Source: an uncultured Ignavibacteriota bacterium | GTDB lineage: Bacteria; Bacteroidota; Ignavibacteria; UBA10030; UBA8401 | Assembly: GCA_903958625.1 (NCBI GenBank) | Contig: CAJBTU010000328.1 | Location: 1 to 44,522, forward strand | Direction: 5' to 3' | DNA length: 44,522 nucleotides | Shown here: positions 30,583 to 39,308 of the stretch, in pieces | Layout: the number at the start of each line of letters is the position of its first letter | How positions within the stretch are numbered: position 1 is the stretch's first letter | Position numbers and translations under genes: made by a program | The notes under the pieces: model-generated | The model's input: only the letters and a program-made list of their open reading frames with translations | Told to the model about the DNA's origin: nothing | Database searches by the model: none

Positions 30583-30977
30583 CCTCTCGCCGGCCCTATT
30601 CCCAGATCAGCAAGGGTGTCCGGACGCAGCAGCATCAGCAGATGCGATTGCTGAACGATCAAATATTGTTTCCCTTCGAATTCAATTTCGATCGCCGCAT
30701 CACGGAGAAACAACGCATAATCTCCCTCTTCCGCCTGCAACGGAATATATTTGACGGGATCCTTCGGCGCCGACCACGATTCCTGATCCATAAAATTCGG
30801 ATTGACCACCGGATACCCCGGACCCGCCTTGATGATATATCCCGCCTGCACTTTATCCTTTTCCTTCACACCGGGCGGAAGGTAGAGCCCGTGAGGTGTC
30901 TTTTCCTGTCCTTGATCAGGTTCGATCAGTATCCGGTCACCGACAAGGAATATTTTTTTCTTTAACGAAAGTGTCAT
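30579..30977 (-). CDS. GroES/Cpn10-like co-chaperone family protein (ORF extends to 31019)
   Basis: LVGDRILIEPDQGQEKTPHGLYLPPGVKEKDKVQAGYIIKAGPG. No groEL adjacent in the window. Confidence 0.8.
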   Translation of the reverse strand: MTLSLKKKIFLVGDRILIEPDQGQEKTPHGLYLPPGVKEKDKVQAGYIIKAGPGYPVVNPNFMDQESWSAPKDPVKYIPLQAEEGDYALFLRDAAIEIEFEGKQYLIVQQSHLLMLLRPDTLADLGIGPARG

Positions 30978-31123
30978 ACTGTTTGTGCACAAATATACGA
31001 AGTTTTTCTCTTTCTCCAACGACGAGCATTTATCATTTCTTAGAAAAGATACCGGTTGGACGCACCACGGCCCAACGCGGCTTGAATGTTACATCGGTTG
31101 AAAAAAGGAGAGAAAACCGGGGA

Positions 31124-32422
31124 TCACATTTGCAGTGTATGCATCTCCACGCCGACCGTTTTCAAAAATTCAAACGGCAATTCCCCTCCGGCAAAAATGA
31201 AGACGTAATCGTTAGGAATTTCGTTCTCTCCCCCGGGTGTGGAAAGGATAACGGAATTTTCCCGTATCTCCTTCACATCGGAACTGAAGATCACCGTGAG
31301 TTTTTTGTTCCGGGTGTATTCCTCGATATGCTGTTTATTGCGTTCTTTTATGCGGGTAAATTCCTCTTTCCGGTACGACAGCGTCACCGTGTTCCCTTTT
31401 TGAATAGCAAGACCAACGGCCGCTTCAATGGCTGAATCGCCTCCTCCTACCACCAGCAGATTGTTGTTGTTGAATTGCGACGCATCGATAAGTTTGTACA
31501 TCGCTTTCGACAATTCTTCTCCCGGCACGTTCAACTTCCGCGGGGTTCCGCGCCGTCCGAGGCCCAGCACAACCCTCGCCGCCGTCATCTTCCGCTGAGA
31601 CGTTGTCAGAATAAAATGACCGTTTGCTTTTTCCACCGAGAGGACCTTTTCGTTGATGGAGATGTTCAGGGAAGCGTGAGCGATAATCTTTTGCCACACT
31701 TCAAGCAGTGCTTCCTTTTTTACTTCCGTTAACTTCAACTTACCCCACAACGGCAATTCTACGGGAGATGTCATCACAACTTTTGCGCGCGGAAAATGCA
31801 GGATTGCGCCTCCTATATCGCTTTGCTCAATAATAATGGATTTCAGATTCAACGATTTCGCCATCAAGCCCGACGCCAAACCGGACGGACCAGCACCGAC
31901 GACAACAATATCATAATCGGCATTATGGGGAGATAATTTTGACGCGATATATTCTACGGCAGCCTTTCCTTGCGTAACCGCATTTTTAATCAAACCGATG
32001 CCGCCAAGTTCACCCACAATGAATACCCCGGGCACGCTTGTTTCATAATGTTCGTCGAGAACCGGAACACCGGCGCTGCGGCTTGGTTTTGCCGGAAGAA
32101 GCTCAATGGCACCGACCGGACAGGCATCGGCACATAATCCGTGTCCGACACATTTCGCTCCGTGTATCAGCGCCGCCTTCATATCAATGAGGGCGATGAC
32201 ATCACCTTCCGGACAAGCACCGACACAACCTCCGCATCCCAAACAATTGGTAATGTCAATATGCGGGTGCATTGTTGTTGCTTCGTGCAAACCGGTCACT
32301 TTCAGTTCCTGGAATTTTTTCCGCGCTTTCGCTTCCTTTTTTTTCACACTCCGTACATACGGAATGACGGTGATCGAAATCAGGAGCGTTGTAACAACCA
32401 GTGTAATAAGGGTTTCATTCAT
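31124..32422 (-). CDS. Membrane-anchored ferredoxin-like (2x[4Fe-4S]) / thioredoxin-reductase-like FAD-NAD(P) oxidoreductase
   Basis: N-terminal TM segment, CLGCGGCVGACPEGD and CVGHGLCADACPVGA clusters, DIVVVGAGPSGLASGLMAKSL FAD site, LLVVGGGDSAIEAAVGLA NAD(P) site, FIFAGGELPFEFL. Confidence 0.88.
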   Translation of the reverse strand: MNETLITLVVTTLLISITVIPYVRSVKKKEAKARKKFQELKVTGLHEATTMHPHIDITNCLGCGGCVGACPEGDVIALIDMKAALIHGAKCVGHGLCADACPVGAIELLPAKPSRSAGVPVLDEHYETSVPGVFIVGELGGIGLIKNAVTQGKAAVEYIASKLSPHNADYDIVVVGAGPSGLASGLMAKSLNLKSIIIEQSDIGGAILHFPRAKVVMTSPVELPLWGKLKLTEVKKEALLEVWQKIIAHASLNISINEKVLSVEKANGHFILTTSQRKMTAARVVLGLGRRGTPRKLNVPGEELSKAMYKLIDASQFNNNNLLVVGGGDSAIEAAVGLAIQKGNTVTLSYRKEEFTRIKERNKQHIEEYTRNKKLTVIFSSDVKEIRENSVILSTPGGENEIPNDYVFIFAGGELPFEFLKTVGVEMHTLQM

Positions 32423-32428
32423 AATGTT

Positions 32429-34054
32429 TTAAAATCGCATTCCGATTTCAGCAAAGACCCTGTAACTATTCATTGTAGTATCAAAAACACCGTCCATGGA
32501 AAGAGACGTATACCACATTTTCGAAAGACGGTAATAGAGATTGGCCGTTGCTGTTTGAGTTGTATACGTCTGCTTCAGGGAAACAATAGTGTATTGATAG
32601 TAATCGTAGCGCAGTGAGACCGACAGGGCATAAAAGAATGTCCGGTCGAAATCGACTGTATAATTATTCCCTTCCGAAAATTCACCGACAATGCGTGCAT
32701 AGCGGACGCCTGCATTGACATCCGAATTCAGGATATCGCTCATCCGCAGTGATGTACCCAAATTATACGCATCACGCGTATTTCCGCTGCGCGTGCGGTA
32801 CGTTCCATTGGTGGAGAGCGTAATGAAATACGGAAGTCGGAACGTGACGCTTCCGCGAAAACCCTGCAGGATATTCTTATCGAACAGTGTATCCGAGATG
32901 GTTTTCATGGATTCAAAAAGATACACGCTCCGCGATGCGTCGTACCCGATGCTTGTGGTAAGCCATTGCACGGGATAATAATTGACCGTGAAGAATGTGT
33001 TGGACAATCTTAATGCCCCTGTCCGCACTCCGTTCGTGATATCGTTCAGTTCAAGTTCCGTACTTTCGTACAAAGAAAGTTCGGGACCAAGTGACAATGA
33101 ATTTTGCAGATAGATGAATTCCCGGTCGAGTCTGGAACTGACCATCTGGCGTCCATAGGCGATCGTTCCATCAAACTGATGGAAGAAATCGATTCCCTGC
33201 CGGTAGTTCAGGAAGAACGATGCTTTGGTATCATTGGTATTTACCGAAAGAGAACGGTTGGAAACCTGCGCACCGCCCAGCACACCGGCAGTGAAATTAT
33301 CATACCGGTAGAACATCTGGAAACCGTCAAACGTCCCCATTCCGCCGACATAGCGGGATGTCATCCTGCCGAAACCATAACCATAGTCGGACCCGGCAAC
33401 ATCCCGCTGGACAGTGAATTCATAGATGCGATGATTCAATCCCGACGAACTTCCGTACATTGCATAGGCTTGTTTTGATTCGTAATAACTCCTGTCATAG
33501 AAGGAAAGCATCGCCCCTGTGCCGAAGAGATTCTGCACATCCAATCGAAGCACCGTTGAGGGCTGACTGACATTAAAACGTGAATTTTCTGCCGTGATGG
33601 AATTGTATTGTACACCGACCCTTCCGGAAACGATGTTCTCCGTGCTCTGAACAATAACCACCGCCGGTATTTTCATGGATGCTCCGGAAGAATCACGCTT
33701 AACCGAGGCGGCCGTATCCGTTTTTGCTTGTTCATTACCCGCTATGGTTTCAACAATCTCTTTTACGATCACCGCTTCATTCCCTACGGAAAATGGCGAT
33801 TTCTGTGAAACGATCTGAGCGGCGCTGGAACGACGCGAAACGGCGGTAACGGCCACAGAACCAATCTCTTTTCCTGCATTGTAAATTTTCAACGTATCTC
33901 CCACCTCAATGCGGCGTTCTCTTCCGGCATCAATATACACAACCGATGATGCGACATAGGAAATCGCAAAGCGAAGTTCTTTTTTTGTTTGGCTATTGCC
34001 AAAGGCCGCAAACAACGATGTAAATAAAATTATGGTAAGGAAAATCTTTCTCAT
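32429..34054 (-). CDS. Outer-membrane beta-barrel protein candidate with an N-terminal small beta domain
   Basis: Signal peptide, alternating amphipathic strands over the C-terminal ~370 aa, C-terminal aromatic ...RVFAEIGMRF. Embedded in a multiheme cytochrome operon. Confidence 0.7.
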   Translation of the reverse strand: MRKIFLTIILFTSLFAAFGNSQTKKELRFAISYVASSVVYIDAGRERRIEVGDTLKIYNAGKEIGSVAVTAVSRRSSAAQIVSQKSPFSVGNEAVIVKEIVETIAGNEQAKTDTAASVKRDSSGASMKIPAVVIVQSTENIVSGRVGVQYNSITAENSRFNVSQPSTVLRLDVQNLFGTGAMLSFYDRSYYESKQAYAMYGSSSGLNHRIYEFTVQRDVAGSDYGYGFGRMTSRYVGGMGTFDGFQMFYRYDNFTAGVLGGAQVSNRSLSVNTNDTKASFFLNYRQGIDFFHQFDGTIAYGRQMVSSRLDREFIYLQNSLSLGPELSLYESTELELNDITNGVRTGALRLSNTFFTVNYYPVQWLTTSIGYDASRSVYLFESMKTISDTLFDKNILQGFRGSVTFRLPYFITLSTNGTYRTRSGNTRDAYNLGTSLRMSDILNSDVNAGVRYARIVGEFSEGNNYTVDFDRTFFYALSVSLRYDYYQYTIVSLKQTYTTQTATANLYYRLSKMWYTSLSMDGVFDTTMNSYRVFAEIGMRF

Positions 34055-34060
34055 TGTATT

Positions 34061-34870
34061 TTATTCTGCCAGACCTTGGGGATGACACCGGTAACAGGCT
34101 TGACTTTGATAGCTGTAATTCCGGATACCACCGTGATGACTGTCCGTTGATGATTTGTTATGCTCATGACAATTGATGCACTCGAACAACTGATAATTCG
34201 ATTGTGTTGTATGACAATCCCCGCACGAATTCCACCTGCCCGGACGGTGTTTTGCACCGGTACCGATCGGAAAATTACTATGTGGAAACAATGCCGCCGG
34301 CTGCCACGTTAATGCACGGTGGCAGAATGCGCAATCGGTCGGGAACCTTGCCGTTTGATGATCCGGATTTCTTGTGGCAGCATATTCGGTTTGATGACAC
34401 GCGATACATTGCATTGGAGTTCCGCGAAAAATATTATTCATATGACACGATTTGCAGGCAACGGCTGCGTGAGCCCCGCGCGTAGGAAACTGAGTCATAT
34501 TATGGTCGAAATCAACCTGCCACGAAACGGCACTTTGCCGGTGACACTGACTGCATTCCGTACTGAATCCTGCCGTCCGGTGATTGATCGATATCGCCGC
34601 ATCATAATCGTTTTTATGACAGGAGATGCAGACCTTCGATAATCCAACAAACTTTAAGGTCGTGTGACAATTTCTGCAAGCGGTATTTCTATGCTGTCCT
34701 TCCAGAACATATCCGGCGGCAGCATGATTGAATTTCATCGGCAAAGAAAGTTCATTCCATCCTTCGGTCGAATGACAATCGCTGCAGATATAATTCAGCG
34801 GACCGTGCGGCGAATCCTGACCAAACAGTGCCGAGCTGACGGTGATCAGCAGAATGGAAATCACTCGCAT
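34061..34870 (-). CDS. Decaheme c-type cytochrome (10 CXXCH); caps shared with the 37-heme protein (ORF extends to 34900)
   Basis: 10 CXXCH motifs counted by reading. Signal peptide MRVISILLITVSSALFGQ. Organisation 2 + 2x3 + 2 hemes. Confidence 0.93.
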   Translation of the reverse strand: MRVISILLITVSSALFGQDSPHGPLNYICSDCHSTEGWNELSLPMKFNHAAAGYVLEGQHRNTACRNCHTTLKFVGLSKVCISCHKNDYDAAISINHRTAGFSTECSQCHRQSAVSWQVDFDHNMTQFPTRGAHAAVACKSCHMNNIFRGTPMQCIACHQTEYAATRNPDHQTARFPTDCAFCHRALTWQPAALFPHSNFPIGTGAKHRPGRWNSCGDCHTTQSNYQLFECINCHEHNKSSTDSHHGGIRNYSYQSQACYRCHPQGLAE

Positions 34871-34872
34871 CA

Positions 34873-37671
34873 CTATAAGGTCCTGCCTGTCGGGTGACAT
34901 TTATAGCACGCGGCGCTTGAATACAAATACCCCGTGCGTCCTCGGTGTTCCGAATCCATGCTCGCTTTGTCGTGTTCGTGACAATTGATACATTCGAACA
35001 CTTTGGAATTCGTCGGATTTGTATGACAATCGCTGCACAAAGTCCACCGGCCCGGTCTGTGTTTTGCCGACGCATCGATCGGGAAAAACGGCGTATGATT
35101 GAATGTTGACGGTTTCCATAACGACGTCGTGTGACACGATTTGCAATCTGTCGGATACTTTGCCGCAGCATGGTTCGGATTGACCGCGGTATTATAGTCT
35201 TGAGTATGGCATGTATAACAATCCGTCGGCGTTCCTGCAAATTTTCCGCCGACATGACAATTTGCGCATGGTGCAGAAACGTGTGATCCCGTCAGCGGGA
35301 AGATGGTTTTATTATGATCAAACATCGCCGGACTCCAGCCATTCATCGAATGACAGCTGGTACAGTTATGGTCAAAATTACCCGTAACGTGATTGGGATC
35401 TGCCGCGCTGTTAAAATCGGACAAATGACAGGTATAACAGACCGTTGTTGTTCCTTTATACTGTCCGTTCTTGTGGCAATCTGAACATAACACCGCAGCG
35501 TGGGAACCCTGCAGCGGAAAGCTCGTATTCGCATGGTTGAATGTTGACGGTTTCCAAGCAATGTTCGAATGACACGTTAAACAATCGTGCGAAAATTGTG
35601 CTGTAACATGGTTTGGATTTGTTGTGCCGGTAAAATTGTTCATATGGCAGGAATAACAATCGGACGGTAATCCTTTGTAAACACCGCTCGAATGGCACGA
35701 CACACAAGACGCAGAAACGTGAGCGCCGATCAGCGGATAGTTTGTGCCGGCGTGGTTGAATGTCGACGGTTTCCAGGCAATGTTCGAATGACACGTTAAA
35801 CAATCGTGCGAGAATTGTGCCGACACGTGATTCGGATTTGTTGTGCCGGTAAAGTTGCTCATATGACAACTGAAACAATCGGATGGCAGTCCTTTATACA
35901 CCCCGTTTTTATGACAATCACTGCAAATAACAGCACCGTGTGCACCAACCAGCGGAAAGTTTGTTGCTGCGTGATTGAATGTTGAAGGTTTCCACGCCAT
36001 CGTATTATGACATGATAAACAGTCATGCGAAAATTGCGCTGCGGCATGATTTGGATTTACTGTTGTGATGAATGAATTTTGATGACAACTGTAACAATCG
36101 GACGGTAATCCCTTAAACACACCGTTCTTATGGCACGATTCGCACGCAATAGTTACGTGAGCTCCAACAAGCTGAAAATTGGTCTTTGCGTGACTGAATG
36201 TAGACGGTTTCCAAGCATTCATCGAATGACATGTTAAACAATCACGGCTGAATTGCGCGACGGCATGATTTGGGGCAACAGTTTTTGCAAAATCCTGCTG
36301 ATGGCATGAGTAACAGTCGCTCGGCAAACCGATGAATTTACCGGAGGTATGACACGAGGCGCAATTGGTAGCCGCGTGAGCACCAATAAGCGGAAAATTT
36401 GTCTTGGCATGATCGAATGTCGATGGTTTCCACCCGTTCATGGAATGGCATGAGACACAATCCTGACTAATGAGCGCCGTTTGATGATTCGGCGAAGTTG
36501 TCTTTTTATAATCAACCTGATGGCAGGTGAAGCATTCGGTATTTAATCCTTTATAAATACCGGCGGAATGACACGAAGCGCAATCGGTGTTTTTATGAAC
36601 ACCAAGGAGCGGATAATTCGTCTTCGCATGATCAAACGTGGAGGGTTTCCATGCGAGCAGATTGTGACAGGTAAGACAGTTACGATCGAACTGCGCTTTA
36701 AGATGGCTTGGTTGCTTAACATCATTGAAATCTTTTGTATGACAGGTAAAACAATCTTTCGTCAATCCTTTAAACTGTCCTGTGCTATGGCAGGAAGAAC
36801 ATTCCGTTGCCATGTGGGCGCCGGCCAGCGCAAAATCCGTTTTGCCGTGATCGAATGTCGAAGGTTTCCAGCCGTTGATGGTATGGCACGTCAGGCAGTC
36901 GCGGGAAAATTTTCCTGTGGAATGATTCGGCGCAGTTGTCTTTGCAAAATCCTTCTGATGACAGGAATAACAATCGGACGGAAGAACGGTGTATTTGCCG
37001 CCGGCATGACAACCGGAACAATCAACCGACCGGTGTGCGCCGGCCAGCGGGAAATTGGTCTTCGCATGATCGAATGTTGCCGGCTTCCATCCGTTCATTG
37101 TATGACACGTTAAGCACGAATGAGTAAAGCGGCCCTGCACGTGGTTTGGTGCAACGGCATTGGTAAAATCCTTTTGATGGCAGAAAAAACATTCGTGTGA
37201 AAGTCCGGTAAATTTATTGTTGGCATGACATGATGCGCAATCGACGCTTTGATGAGCGCCGATCAGCTGAAAATCAGTCTTGGAATGTTGGAAGATTGAC
37301 GGCTTCCATGCATTGAGCGTATGACAGGTAAGACATTCGCGGGAGAATTTCCCTAATTGATGATTTGGTGTAAACGCCCGGACAAAATCCTTTTGATGAC
37401 AGGAGAAGCACGCCGTCGGTGTTCCGGAAAATTTTTTTGCCGTATGGCACTGAATGCACGCAACATTGCTATGCTGACCGTCCAATGCAAAGCCGGTCAC
37501 CACGTGACTGAATTTCATCGGACGGGCCAATTCCTTCCACGAATCGGTCGTATGACAATCCGTACAGGCGATGGAAAGCGGCCCGTGAGGAGATTTCTGA
37601 GCGTTGCCGTACGAAAGAAATATTACATTCAAAGCCAGAATAATGATCGTATGGAAGGCGATCCTTTTCAT
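34873..37671 (-). CDS. Giant 37-heme c-type cytochrome built from 11 triheme modules (ORF extends to 37698)
   Basis: 37 CXXCH motifs counted by reading. Signal peptide MKRIAFHTIIILALNVIFLSYGNAQ. Organisation 2 + 11x3 + 2 hemes. Start overlaps the upstream stop (ATGA). Confidence 0.95.
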   Translation of the reverse strand: MKRIAFHTIIILALNVIFLSYGNAQKSPHGPLSIACTDCHTTDSWKELARPMKFSHVVTGFALDGQHSNVACIQCHTAKKFSGTPTACFSCHQKDFVRAFTPNHQLGKFSRECLTCHTLNAWKPSIFQHSKTDFQLIGAHQSVDCASCHANNKFTGLSHECFFCHQKDFTNAVAPNHVQGRFTHSCLTCHTMNGWKPATFDHAKTNFPLAGAHRSVDCSGCHAGGKYTVLPSDCYSCHQKDFAKTTAPNHSTGKFSRDCLTCHTINGWKPSTFDHGKTDFALAGAHMATECSSCHSTGQFKGLTKDCFTCHTKDFNDVKQPSHLKAQFDRNCLTCHNLLAWKPSTFDHAKTNYPLLGVHKNTDCASCHSAGIYKGLNTECFTCHQVDYKKTTSPNHQTALISQDCVSCHSMNGWKPSTFDHAKTNFPLIGAHAATNCASCHTSGKFIGLPSDCYSCHQQDFAKTVAPNHAVAQFSRDCLTCHSMNAWKPSTFSHAKTNFQLVGAHVTIACESCHKNGVFKGLPSDCYSCHQNSFITTVNPNHAAAQFSHDCLSCHNTMAWKPSTFNHAATNFPLVGAHGAVICSDCHKNGVYKGLPSDCFSCHMSNFTGTTNPNHVSAQFSHDCLTCHSNIAWKPSTFNHAGTNYPLIGAHVSASCVSCHSSGVYKGLPSDCYSCHMNNFTGTTNPNHVTAQFSHDCLTCHSNIAWKPSTFNHANTSFPLQGSHAAVLCSDCHKNGQYKGTTTVCYTCHLSDFNSAADPNHVTGNFDHNCTSCHSMNGWSPAMFDHNKTIFPLTGSHVSAPCANCHVGGKFAGTPTDCYTCHTQDYNTAVNPNHAAAKYPTDCKSCHTTSLWKPSTFNHTPFFPIDASAKHRPGRWTLCSDCHTNPTNSKVFECINCHEHDKASMDSEHRGRTGYLYSSAACYKCHPTGRTL
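34993..37410 (-). repeat. In-gene tandem array of 11 triheme-encoding units (219 bp each, final unit 228 bp)
   Basis: Unit CxxCHxxDF...PNH...FSRDCLTCHxxxxWKPSTFxHxKTxFPLxGAH...CxxCHxxGxxxGLPSD is 73 aa in the modules counted. At DNA level ATGTTCGAATGACACGTTAAACAATCGTGCG recurs 219 bp apart (about 35561 and 35780). Confidence 0.92.
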
Positions 37672-39308
37672 TGCTTGTCCGTATGACAGTCTGTGCATAA
37701 AAGCCCCAGTGGTTTATATTTGGTGATCTTCCGCCCATTGACGGTATATTGTGCATGACACTTCATGCATTGCACTCCGGCGTGCTTGCCCGTTAAAGCA
37801 AAACGGGCTTCGGTATCATGATTAAACGTTACCTTTTTCCAGGATACCGAGCTATGACATTTTTCACAATTCGTTACGGCATTCACGGCAAATTGACCAT
37901 CATGTTCATCGGTATGACATGAGGTACATTCTTTGCGAACAGCAGTGTATTTTACCGGCGTGCCGTCCGTTGTTTTTTTGTGGCATTGATCGCATCGAAC
38001 TTCAGCATGTTTACCCTGCAACGGAAAGGTTGTTTTGTCGTGAGAAAAAAGAAGTTTATCCCAGGCTGAAACTGTATGGCACGTTTCGCACCCTTTGGTC
38101 ATTATCTTTGCAAATTGGCCCTTGTGAATATCTTCATGGCAAGTGATGCATTCTATTGATCCATCCCAGTGGAATTTACGAGTGCTCTTTGCTTTCACTG
38201 CACCGCCGGTATGGCAGGCTACGCAGGGAATGGCCGTATGAGCGCCGGCCAGCGGAAACCGCGTAGTTTGGTGCTGCTGATAAGCGAAACGGACAATGGT
38301 AAATCCTTCTTCCGTATGGCACGATTCGCACTTTCCTTTATCAGCACGATATAAGAACTGCAGTGCATGAGCATCGGCATGGCAGTTCGCACACACCTGA
38401 AATTTTGTGATACGGTGACCAAGTTCTCCGCTAGCGTTCAAGCTTTTGGGATTATTGTTGTGACATTGTTCGCACTTCAACTGAGCATGCTTCCCTTTCA
38501 GCGGATATTGCGTGGACGCATGATCGAACTGTCCTTTTGAGATCTTATGAAAATCCTCCGTGGAGTGACATGCATTGCACTCCTGTTTGAACTTACCCTT
38601 ATGCGGATCGACGTGACAATTGCTGCACGAGGAGAATTCCATTTTTACAAATCGGACTGTCTTACCATCACCAAGCATTTTGTTGTGACACTTCATACAT
38701 TCCGTTTTTTTATGACTCCCCGTCAGCGGATAATTCGTCCGGTCATGGGAGAACTTGAGAACGGCCTTCCACTGGTCGATGGTATGACACGATGAACATT
38801 CCCGTCCGGCAAACTGACCTTTATGCTTATCCTCATGGCACGAAGAACAATTTGCCGACAATCCCATGAATGTTCTTTTCTTATACTCGTCCGCTAATTT
38901 CTGCACGTCCGGCGCCGCAATGCGCTCTTTGTTGTGACAATCCCTGCATTCAATTTTTTTATGCTTCCCTTCCAGAACAAATCCCACGGTGGAATGATCG
39001 AATGTTTTCGTATCGAACCGAATGATCTGAAAATTCCGTCCGTGATGTTCCTTGTGGCACTCTTCGCACAACTTTGCACCGATGGTCGCGTGAAATCCTT
39101 TTTTCTGTTTCATCCTTCCATTGATCTCTTTATGACAATCCAGGCATCGTTCGTTTGAAAGGGACTTCCCCACGGAATGGCATTTCGTGCAGTTCTCGAC
39201 TCCTTCCAGGTCCTTATGGGCATTCGTCAAATCACCGGGGGAAATTTGCGCAAACGCGTACGTTGACAAAAGGACGAACAAAGCGATATTGACGAAACAA
39301 CGGAGCAT
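37668..39308 (-). CDS. 20-heme c-type cytochrome
   Basis: 20 CXXCH motifs counted by reading. Signal peptide MLRCFVNIALFVLLSTYAFAQ. Repeated CxxCHxDxHKGQF...CxxCH...FxHDxTxYPLxGKH...CxxCH modules. Confidence 0.94.
   Translation of the reverse strand: MLRCFVNIALFVLLSTYAFAQISPGDLTNAHKDLEGVENCTKCHSVGKSLSNERCLDCHKEINGRMKQKKGFHATIGAKLCEECHKEHHGRNFQIIRFDTKTFDHSTVGFVLEGKHKKIECRDCHNKERIAAPDVQKLADEYKKRTFMGLSANCSSCHEDKHKGQFAGRECSSCHTIDQWKAVLKFSHDRTNYPLTGSHKKTECMKCHNKMLGDGKTVRFVKMEFSSCSNCHVDPHKGKFKQECNACHSTEDFHKISKGQFDHASTQYPLKGKHAQLKCEQCHNNNPKSLNASGELGHRITKFQVCANCHADAHALQFLYRADKGKCESCHTEEGFTIVRFAYQQHQTTRFPLAGAHTAIPCVACHTGGAVKAKSTRKFHWDGSIECITCHEDIHKGQFAKIMTKGCETCHTVSAWDKLLFSHDKTTFPLQGKHAEVRCDQCHKKTTDGTPVKYTAVRKECTSCHTDEHDGQFAVNAVTNCEKCHSSVSWKKVTFNHDTEARFALTGKHAGVQCMKCHAQYTVNGRKITKYKPLGLLCTDCHTDKQ

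Noticed and set aside
35343-37127. Cys/Arg-rich ORFs in other frames (for example 35456..35878 - and 36568..37113 +)
   Set aside because: Out-of-frame readings of the repetitive 37-heme cytochrome gene. Their apparent repeats mirror the true coding repeat.
34993-37410. Regular direct repeats resembling a repeat array or CRISPR-like locus
   Set aside because: The 219-bp period is a multiple of three, and the units encode conserved triheme modules within one ORF.
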